NCBI GenBank assembly: GCA_946902985.2
Contig: OX336388.2
Span: 294,664,526 to 294,728,525, forward strand
Length of the DNA stretch: 64,000 bases
Reading direction: 5' to 3'
From: Meconema thalassinum
Lineage: Eukaryota > Arthropoda > Insecta > Orthoptera > Tettigoniidae
Positions 56,651 through 64,000 of this stretch are shown here, in pieces. Every line of letters starts with the position of its first letter. The stretch's first letter is position 1. A program made the position numbers and the translations under genes. The notes below the pieces were generated by a model. The model did not search any database, had not been told where the DNA came from, and worked only from the letters and a program-made list of their open reading frames with translations.

Positions 56651-57072
56651 GATTGTTGGAATTTCAGTGTGTATTTAACACTGACATCTTTGTACTTTTG
56701 ATGATCAAGTTGGATTGACAAAAATATATTGAATTCCACTAACTTACTGCTTTTGTTGACATCAAAGTAGAAAACCTGTCTCTTCTTTCTGTACTTGCAT
56801 TACTTTTATATGGAAATAATTATTAACAATTAGAACAATCCCATTAAGGAAAGATTGCCCCAGATGTGGTAATAACATATAGAGTTCACCACATCATTTT
56901 GCTATACTAACAAAGTAACCAAAGTAGGTAGGTTTCGTAACTAGTTTCACTAGGCCTACCTAGTAGCATCTTCATGAGGTAATGAATTAGATTGGGTTTT
57001 CATACATGAAAGCCGGGAAATTTCCTAACTTTTACAAAAATTATACTGGTATGCAAATTTCAACTTTTTGAT
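56651..57072. other. zucchini 3' flank, then unassigned
   Basis: No AATAAA within 200 bp; AATATA at 56723-56728 is the best candidate. Beyond ~56850 the sequence contains the reversed hammerhead-like motif at 56937-56975. Confidence 0.4.
56937..56975 (-). ncRNA. Hammerhead-like motif, first core changed
   Basis: On the minus strand: ATGAAGA (expected CTGANGA, so the first base is lost), TGCT, a 6-bp stem ACTAGG/CCTAGT with loop TAGG, GAAAC, TA, GTT. The second core, the two-base loop and the cleavage triplet are right, but the first-base change and the three extra bases make activity unlikely. Confidence 0.35.
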
Positions 57073-57115
57073 GATTGTTGTTTTAAGGGGCGGAACAGCG
57101 ATGTCATCTGCCCTT
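57073..57115 (-). mobile_element. LINE 3' tail fragment
   Basis: GTTGTTTTAAGGGGCGGAAC followed by GATGTCATCTGCCC is the reverse of the tail at 63630-63668. Confidence 0.6.
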
Positions 57116-57277
57116 TGAACTTTTTGTTTTGGGATTTTATTCTAATATTGTCCCTAATTTGACTACAGTAGGTGCTGAGCTTAGATTTTCTCCCACACTA
57201 CTCCACGTACCAATTTTGCACAATGTGGATGCTGTGAAATGTTCTACTCATAGGGTTAGTGCTGCTGTTCTGACTCA

Positions 57278-57585
57278 CAAGGGGACCCTACGGCAATCGG
57301 ATTTTTATAATTTTTCCCGCTTCGGCCTACGTAAAGTTCAGACCTCGAACAATAATTTCCCAAAGCCGTTCGATGCCATATTCATAAATTCTCGAGAAAA
57401 TCGACTTCGAAATTTTCCGAGCGCTTCATATCTAGCCAAGATATTACAGAGTTCAAGCTGGGCGCATGGCTCACCCGGTAAGGTTCTGGCCCAGTAATCG
57501 CCGGGTCCTAGTTCGAGTCTCACTTCGGGTTCTATTTTTTTCTTTCAATTCATAAATTACTAATGTGATTGAAATATAAAAATCA
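57278..57585 (+). mobile_element. SINE-L, tRNA-like copy (left arm of an inverted pair)
   Basis: The region 57468-57535 reads like a tRNA: ATGGCTCACCCGGTAAGG (A-box region) and AGTTCGAGTCTCACTTCGGG (B-box). It ends TTAATTACTAATGTGATTG-like. The upstream part (CTCGAGAAAATCGACTTCG) is shared with the other arm. Overall ~88% match to 58130-58430. Confidence 0.7.
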
Positions 57586-58129
57586 AGTCTGTAGTAATTC
57601 ACAGATATGTAATGATAATTTCCAATGAAAAAATAAACTTCTCATTTCTAACTAAGTTATATCCTATTTGAAATTGCGAATAACCGACAACAATAATATC
57701 CAGCAATGATATTCACACCTTGTAGATTAATAAAAATATAATTAGAAGAATAAATTAATTTAAACAATGGAATGAGTAAAATTGAATGTGATGAAATATT
57801 TGAATACGGGGGTTTCTTCGAGATCTGTCATTATTATTTCGAATAACAGTCTGCGTGTATCGTTTGCCTTTGTCACGTTTTTCTACCTGCGAAGTAGGCG
57901 CAGCTGCTCTAGCACAAAGGATTTGTGGGTATTCCAGGATGGGTGGAAGGGATACATACCACGTCATTCCCAAGGGATGCCTGTTCGAAGTAGCATTTGA
58001 CCGTTGGTTTTCAGAGAAGCAGATAGTGTTTCTTGGCGTGGTGGGTGATTTTTTTTCTAACATACGATCAAGAAGATCATAATGTTGGGCGTGGAGGACG
58101 ACAATCCGCCTGATGATGATTTGTATATT
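57586..58129. other. Unassigned spacer between the SINE-L arms
   Basis: No gene or repeat match; 102- and 75-residue frames are unconvincing. Confidence 0.4.
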
Positions 58130-58430
58130 TCAATCACATTAGGAGTATATGAATTGAAAGAAAAAAAATAGCACCCGAAGTGAGACTCGAACTAGCATCC
58201 CGCGATTACTGGGCCCGAATGTTACCGGGTGAGCCACACGTCCTGCTCGAACTTGGTAACATCTTAACTGGATATGAAGCGCTCAGAAAACTTCGAAGTC
58301 GATTTTCTCGAGAATTTATAAATACGGCATTGAACGGCTTTGGGAAATTGTTGTTCGAGGTCTGAACTTGACGTACCCGGAGCGGGGAAAATTACAAAAA
58401 TCCGATTGCCATAGGGTCCCCTTGTCAGTG
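58130..58430 (-). mobile_element. SINE-L, right arm, inverted
   Basis: Reverse complement of 57278-57585, including the tRNA-like segment (CCCGAAGTGAGACTCGAACT as printed). Confidence 0.7.
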
Positions 58431-58632
58431 AGGAAAGCAATGGCAAACTACCTCTCTCCTCATCTTGTCTAGTACGCCTCAATATAGCGCTGCCTGGTGT
58501 TTTTGTGGGTATCTACCCACATAATCTATCATCCTTACTTTTTGGGGATCCAACCAGCCTTCGGGCTGACTACCTAACAGACAAGAAATAGTAAAATATA
58601 CTATACTGGTTCTATCGAATTTGTTATATTAT
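58431..58632. mobile_element. SINE-type body fragment
   Basis: It contains GGAAAGCAATGGCAAACTAC and CCAGCCTTCGGGCTGACTAC, phrases typical of insect SINE bodies. It is probably the continuation of the right SINE-L copy. Confidence 0.45.
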
Positions 58633-60030
58633 TACACTACCAACCTGCCCTGGCTTCGCCTGGAAACTGAAGCATCATTTATATAATTTATGGAGGAATC
58701 ATAATTCATAGCAGAATTCTCTTTATTGGACCACAAAGCATGAGCATTTCTTCCCTGTGTCAAAGGAACTTTGGGGATGACTCCCTTTGTCTTTGTGAAT
58801 TCTTTCTTTCTTTCTCTCTCTTGTGACAATCGAGAAATTATTTGTTGCTCAGTTTCATTGTTACGTGATCAGCATGTTTCTTTCAATGTCAATGAACTAC
58901 GACCTAAATCCTTTTTCAGTCTCGGCATGATGGGTCAAATTCACTGCCTGGACTAGAAATTATATTACCATGGGGATACCATGTGCAACGAATTCTTGTC
59001 AGACAAAATTTAAGAATGGCGAGGTGCATGAAACACAAATACCCTTCCACCCAATCTTAACTTGACTGTGTATTCTGCGGAACGAGAAGTTCACAGGCAA
59101 ATTAAGAAAAGCAGAGTTGCACTTCCAGGAAAACTCCAAAACAACCACTCTTCTCTGAAGTCTTAACTCAACGCAACTCGACAGTTTGCTGCTGGCTGTA
59201 TCTAGGGTGATAGGCTCGCCACTAGCTAGGCTGTAACTGGGGTGATAGACTCGCCATTAGCTAGCTCTATTAGAAATATTATACATTATTATAATTAGCT
59301 AGCTCGTAAACTATTGCCTCGGTAATTATTGGAAGAAATGAAAACTTAAACACTTATAGTGGGCGATGTATTAAAGATAGAGATAAGCTGTCCGGGACTT
59401 TTTGGTAGAACTTTTCATGCTGAACAATTCTTACACTCATAGTATTAAGATATTTTTAAAGGTTTGCCCAGCGTAAGCGTAAGAAGCGCACGGACGCTAG
59501 TTTTTTTTTTTTACTTTTTCACAAATCGTTACTGCTTGGCTTCCTTTGATCATGTCGTGTCGGTCCACTATCCCCAAGCTTGCAGGTTCGCTCCTGGCCA
59601 TGGTAAGTGACTTTTGAAAGGCGACAAAAATTACGACACATGTCATACGATGTTGGCATGTCAAAGAACCCATTTGAATTCAGTAGGCCGTGTTCATAAT
59701 GGCAAAATTCATCTTGAGAGTTTATGCCAACACAAAGTCCCTCACATCTCTACTAGAAAGTGCTATAGTGTTCAAGGAGCTAACAATCTAACCTCCTTGA
59801 CTTTCATAGTGCTTCAAGAAACAATGAATTTCGACATGCAAGCTACCCTTTGGGTATCAAATTACAAAGCTTGCACCCGGCACCCGAGGCCATACGATAT
59901 AATATTATTTTCTACAGAAATCTTCCTCGAGATATCCTTTACAGAATGGTGAAAACCGCATGAAAATCCATCCAGTGGTTCTCGCGATTACCTGTAACAT
60001 CCAAGAATTGTTTTATACGAAGTAGAGATG
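58633..60030 (+). repeat. Repeat C, copy 4, split by SINE-D
   Basis: It starts CCTGCCCTGGCTTCGCCTGG and follows copies 1 and 3 to TGGCTTCCTTTGATCAT at ~59551. It resumes at ~59906 with ATTTTCTACAGAAATCTTCC and ends GTTTTATACGAAGTAGAGAT. The missing junction is exactly what copies 1-3 have uninterrupted. Confidence 0.75.
59552..59905 (+). mobile_element. SINE-D nested in repeat C
   Basis: It matches 729-1062 from the head (CCCCAAGCTTGCAGGTTCGC) to the 3' GCATACGATAT-like end. The A-box part is shortened. It carries a ~30 bp segment (CAACACAAAGTCC) that the copy at 729 lacks but the copy at 52690 has in part. Confidence 0.75.
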
Positions 60031-60394
60031 AAGGTTAACAAATCCACAATGCTCGATACAATACCCTTCAGAATTAACTAATATTTCACCTCTGTTCTGA
60101 AATCACTTACCGTATATTTAATAAACATTAGCCCAGCCTTGAAGTGAACGGAAAGAATTTGGTAGGCTACATATCTTTTCAGTGACCAGCCATAGTTACA
60201 TACCACTTTCTCTGGTGAGACTTTCCGGGATAATGTCCGATGGGGAGAGTGAGAAATGTACTTTCACGCTCGTATTGCCGCCCAGCTTTCAAAATTTCTC
60301 AAGCATATATCTTGTACAATATTTTGTAATTTGGATCCTCTTATTTTTTGACACTTCTAAAACCAATCCATGCCTGTTTTTTAGTATCTGCCAT
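60031..60394. other. Unassigned sequence
   Basis: No gene or repeat match seen. Confidence 0.4.
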
Positions 60395-60407
60395 TGTTTC
60401 TTCAAAT

Positions 60408-60740
60408 GAAATGAAAATCCACAGCCTGCTTCCAATCTCCGACCGGGTCAGGTATGGAATGAATGAAGCCCCCATCTAGCGGCGAGGATATGAACTGTGC
60501 CGGCTGCCGAGGCCTGACGCACTCCTCTGGGGCAATGATTAAATGAATGACAGATGAAATGAAATGATAGTGGAGAGTGTTGCTGGAATGAAATTTTGAC
60601 AGGGAAAACCGGAGTACCCGGAGAAAAACCTGTCTGCCTCCGTTTTGTCCAGCACAGATCTCACATGGAGTGACCGGGATTTGAACCACGGAACCAGCGG
60701 TGAGAGGCCGGCGTGCTGCCGCCTAAGCCACGGAGGCTTC
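60408..60740 (-). mobile_element. SINE-G, tRNA-derived, exact target duplication
   Basis: In reverse the head reads GCCTCCGTGGCTTAGGCGGC (A-box region) and CCGTGGTTCAAATCCCGG (B-box). The 333 bp unit is flanked by the exact 13-base duplication TGTTTCTTCAAAT (60395-60407, 60741-60753). Confidence 0.92.
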
Positions 60741-60820
60741 TGTTTCTTCAAATAAGGTATCAAAATTCAACTTCCTAGTTTGTGGCCCAACAAATATTCC
60801 TTCTTAACTTTTGCATAAGC

Positions 60821-61340
60821 GGCTTTGGTGACTTAGTTGCTAGCATGCTGAGCTTCTATGTCCAATGTGTCTGGTTCAAACCCGGCCGAAGTTGTCTGAC
60901 TTTTTAAGAGCGTTAAAAATCCCTCAGTAAGCCTTCCTTTGGAGTGGAAGTAATGCCGGCGGGCTTATGTTATAGATTTATGGCATGATAAAAGACCTTC
61001 CATAAATTACACCTGTGTGAAGCTAAATTATAGGTTATCTTTGACTAACGCTCTTAGGTTCCAATGTTCGTCGCCAGGAGCCGACTGCGGTGGCATCTAG
61101 TAACGAAGTTCAGAACAAGTTGGTCGTTATGGGTGGCGTTTGGTAGCAAAAGTTGGAACTGCTTGAAAAATCGAATGTATGCAGTCCTTACTTGAATTAG
61201 AAACAGATACCGTAACACACACTAATACAGCCATCATAATTAACACCGATTATCAGACATATTCTACACACATGCAAAGTACACGGGGCTACATGACCGC
61301 GTTGACGCAGCCCGTAAACTGGGGAACCAACCAGCCTACG
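60821..61340 (+). mobile_element. SINE-A, near full length
   Basis: It has a complete head (GGTGACTTAGTTGCTAGCATG; B-box GGTTCAAACCCGG), body and AACCAACCAG tail. It is more diverged than the copy at 43969; no clear target duplication. Confidence 0.85.
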
Positions 61341-61368
61341 GTAACCTTAGCATCACACACATCCAGGA

Positions 61369-61545
61369 GGGGCGTGGTGGCGCAGCGGTCAAGGCGTTTG
61401 CCTCTCATCAAGGTAGACTGGGTTCGATTCCCGGTCAATGTATGTGAGATTTTCTAAGTGAAATGACAAGTCCTGTGGTTCGGATTCTACGTAAAAGGGA
61501 GGTCCAGTGGCTCATGATTGGGAGATTAACAGACTCATAAAACTA
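61369..61545 (+). mobile_element. SINE-I, second copy
   Basis: Head GGGCGTGGTGGCGCAGCGG and GGGTTCGATTCCCGG, then the same body as 50635-50826 (CCTGTGGTTCGGATTC; GTGGCTCATGATT). End ill-defined. Confidence 0.85.
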
Positions 61546-61974
61546 CATGCTACATATTCCAAGGAACCTCTTGCAGTTGCCAACCTTCACAATTTACTTC
61601 ATTAAGCCTAACTTTATGTGCGAAGGTGGTAATAGAACATTTTGCGAGTCCACAAAATTCGTGAAATATATTTTTCATTCCTGTCACGAGACTGTCTCTC
61701 AGATTCCAATTTTTTCTTGTCCAGTGATCAGATCAGACTCTACTATCCCATTCACATATAAAGTATGTCATTTTTGTTGACCTAATAACATGCCAATAAC
61801 TTTCAAATCTCCATACGCCTGCCACGTATGTTACTTTTTCTAGAAGTAATAGTAAGTTATGATAAGTTTCCTTGAAGTGTGCTGAATGGGCAACTAGAAC
61901 TGATGCACATTTGTCTCCATTATACAACCGTATACCTTTCAGACTTATTTTTGAGGAATCTGGTTTTCACGGCC
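61546..61974. other. Unassigned sequence
   Basis: No gene or repeat match seen. Confidence 0.4.
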
Positions 61975-62480
61975 AGTGAATTAAAACTCGGCAATGTTTC
62001 TAGGTTTGTGCCGTGTCTTGTGTAGGGTTTCGCTTAGGACACGAAGCTGGCTCCTCAGTGGGCTCTTGGTTTCCCTGCCCGGACCCCCACAGGAGTAGCG
62101 AACTGCGCGCTACCTCCCTTTTTATGAAGCGCACCTGCACCTCTTGACTGGCCGTGAAAGCCAATATAGGCTACCATCGTTTTGGAAGCCTTCTTAGGTA
62201 GGTTATGGCTGCTTGAGCTTTTAGTTCTCGTAGTAAAGAGGCGTAGGTGCATCTTATAAAAGGGGGAGGGAGCGCGCAGTTCGCTACTCCTGTGGGGCTT
62301 TTATTTCTAGCAGAAAAGAGGCGCGGGTGCACTTCATAAAATGGGAGGTGGCGCGCAGTTTACTACTCCTGTGGGGGTCCGGGTGGGGACACCAAGAGCC
62401 TGCTGATAAGCCAGCTTGGTATCCTAGGCGAAACCCCACACAAGACACGGCACAAACCTAGAAGAATTGCTGAGTTTTAA
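61975..62480. mobile_element. Foldback element with ~180 bp arms
   Basis: The arms at 61975-62145 and 62310-62480 are reverse complements (AATTAAAACTCRGCAA at the tip; TAGGTTTGTGCCGTGTCTTG; GACCCCCACAGGAGTAG). The right arm holds an extra tandem copy of its inner ~75 bp (GGCGCGCAGTT and AGCGCGCAGTT). A further inverted pair, TTTCACGGCCAGT, sits at 61964 and 62147. No coding sequence. Confidence 0.8.
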
Positions 62481-62563
62481 TTACAATATTGCAAAACCCG
62501 TGCATATTATGGTTTTTGCCCATAGACCAATAATTGTTAAGTAGCGTTAGCTAATATATCTTC

Positions 62564-63418
62564 TTGGTATTTTCCCGTTGCTGCAGGGTCCGCTATTCTG
62601 ATCTTGGCTCATCATTTTGCACCAGCTTGGGCATCTTGTGGTCTCAAGGTGGACGAGAATGTGCTTATGTTATTGATGGTGCAAATACCAAGATCTCTTT
62701 GCCTGAGGCCTGTAGTGTGTTTACTGCGGAGCTCGTTGCCATCTTTGAAGCTCTGCAGTTTGCAGTACAGGATGCACGAATCCACTTTCTAGTGTGTACC
62801 GACTCTTTGAGTTCGTTGCAGTCAATTGCTACATGTTTCCCGCAACACCCTCTAGTGCAGCGAATCCACGACCTACTAGCTGGGCTGTGCCACGCTGACA
62901 CTCGAATCACCTTTCTGTGGTTTCCAAGCCACATGGGAATTGCGGTAAATGAGTTAGCTGATCAAGCTGCAAAAGAGGCGGTATCACTACCACCTCGACC
63001 AATGGAGGTACCCGCTAGAGATATTCGCTCTCAGTTACGCCTACAAGTTGTGGCTTTTTGGGAGAGTCAGTGGCTAGCTGACCCACTGCCCAGTAAACTG
63101 AGAGCGATCAAGGGAACTACTCGCGTGTGGCGGAGCTCCTTCTGGGCCCGGAGAGAGTCTATCATTTTGTGTAGGCTAAGGATAGGTCATACAAGATCCA
63201 CCCACTCGTACCTAATGAGAAGGGAAGACCCCCCACTTTGGACCTGTGGAGCCGTTTTCACCGTGGCCCACATTTTCACAGAGTGTGTGGATCTTGCTGA
63301 CTTACGAAGAAACCTTGGTTTGCAGATGACACTTAAACTTATATTAGCCGATGACGTGGTGGCTGCTGATCGCGTTATCCGCTTTATAAGTGAGAGTGGG
63401 TTAGGGCCAGCAATCTAA
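62564..63418 (+). pseudogene. LINE ORF2 3' end: RNase H and zinc knuckle
   Basis: 284 residues with no stop, but 5'-truncated: no RT or endonuclease, and the first ATG is not a natural start. RNase H features: a first-Asp region YSDLGSS (residues 11-17, with one residue too many), Glu56 in FTAELVAI, Asp80 in VCTDSLSS, His123 in FPSHMGI, Asp133 in NELADQA. The C-terminal knuckle reads PPLWTCGAVFTVAHIFTEC: C228, H236 and C241 are present, but Trp226 stands where a first Cys is expected. RNase H plus this knuckle points to the I/R1 group of non-LTR elements. The open frame and matching 3' end suggest a recent insertion. Confidence 0.8.
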
Positions 63419-63668
63419 ATTTTCCAGTATAAATTGACTCAACGACTTGTTCGTTTTTGAATGATAATGGTTTGTTTTTCCGTAATTTTTGTTTATTTTT
63501 ATAATTTTTGTTTATTTTTATAATTTTTATTTTTATTCCATTTGTTTTTGGTATTTTTAAATTTAGATGTCCACCTCAAAATGTTAAATTCAATTCAAAA
63601 TTTGTATTCTTTAATCTGTGTTAAGAGGGGCAGATGACCTCGTAGTTCCGCCCCTTAAAACAACAAAA
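63419..63668 (+). mobile_element. 3'UTR and tail of the RNase H LINE
   Basis: It ends TTTGTATTCTTTAATCTGTG then AGGGGCAGATGACCTCGTAG, TTCCGCCCCTTAAAACAAC. GGGGC and GCCCC can pair across ~20 bases, giving a terminal hairpin of the sort an RT could recognise. The same tail occurs at least six more times in the window, so it is the family's 3' end. Confidence 0.7.
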
Positions 63669-64000
63669 CTGAGTATTTTCAGATCTGCTAATATATAGCC
63701 TACACCCCTGACCATTGCCAATTAATGCTTTTTCACATAATTACATGTGTATTTTATATCCTATATGTTTTTTTAAAATTAATTCTTGCCCTGACCAGAA
63801 CCAGGAAGATTATTGAAAATATATAAAAATTAATGTGCGTGATAGTTTGTCCGTGTGTCTGTCCTTTATGCGTTCATATTATACCATTCATCTGATTGTG
63901 ATGAAACTTTGGCAAGTTGTTGTGTACACCGCCATGAAGGTTTCTGATTTAATAAGTCCATTTCACAGATGGTGGCATACGGCTAGTTTTAACAAATGAG
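63669..64000. other. Unassigned; may start another core-bearing repeat
   Basis: Near 63845-63970 GTCCGTGTGTCTGTCC precedes GTGATGAAACTTTGGC, similar to the microsatellite-plus-core arrangement of repeat B. Cut by the window edge. Confidence 0.35.

Noticed and set aside
58105..58140. CCTGATGATGATTTG next to a SINE-L end
   Set aside because: CTGATGA is present, but there is no GAAA core downstream, so it is not a hammerhead.
1..64000. Endogenous viral sequences
   Set aside because: I looked for capsid, polymerase and envelope-like frames and found none. Reverse-transcriptase pieces are of non-LTR retrotransposon type.

Overview
This is a stretch of insect nuclear DNA that is almost entirely repetitive. 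I find one convincing host gene: an intact single-coding-exon zucchini/PLD6 (mitochondrial phospholipase-D-family endonuclease of the piRNA pathway) at 56033-56650. Everything else I can identify is transposon-derived or simple sequence. The animal assignment rests on zucchini, on mariner and Tc1 elements with TA target duplications, on LINE and hAT remnants, and on many tRNA-headed SINEs. The low gene density suggests a very large insect genome, perhaps an orthopteran or another polyneopteran. That last step is inference.

Layout. 0-16 kb: SINEs, two copies of a repeat I call C, three ~1.4 kb copies of repeat B (two of them forming a 3.1 kb palindrome), LINE debris, and a 4.2 kb composite repeat E (7.9-12.2 kb) with a ~125 bp tandem array. 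16-27 kb: a repeat split by a large insert with an LTR-like promoter, AT-rich simple sequence, and a second LTR-like region. 27-32 kb: LINE 3' ends, a TIR element with a hAT fragment inside, and SINEs. 32.2-33.7 kb: a mariner element with an uninterrupted transposase. 33.8-45.6 kb: an inverted SINE pair, a LINE 3'UTR with a VNTR, foldback and hAT remnants, a miniature Tc-like element, and a LINE fragment between two repeat-B relatives. 45.6-50 kb: a second, inverted copy of repeat E carrying a solo LTR, then a hAT element with repeat C inside. 50-53 kb: a SINE within a SINE and a Tc1 element one stop codon from an open frame. 55-57 kb: zucchini. 57-64 kb: inverted SINEs, a third repeat-C copy with a SINE nested in it, a foldback element, and the RNase H end of an I/R1-type LINE.

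Two cross-cutting signals stand out. Several sites match the hammerhead-ribozyme core in the compact form associated with Penelope-like elements (CTGANGA, a hairpin, GAAAC, two bases, GTH). Three lie in copies of one repeat, others in unrelated surroundings. Also, repeats B, C and E and others share a 35-40 bp core and, for several, the same 5' GGCTTCGCCCG end, which suggests one ancient superfamily. The two repeat-E copies act as empty and filled sites for each other, which dates a repeat-B insertion, a solo LTR and a SINE. Letters for repeat families (A, B, C and so on) are mine, for this window only.
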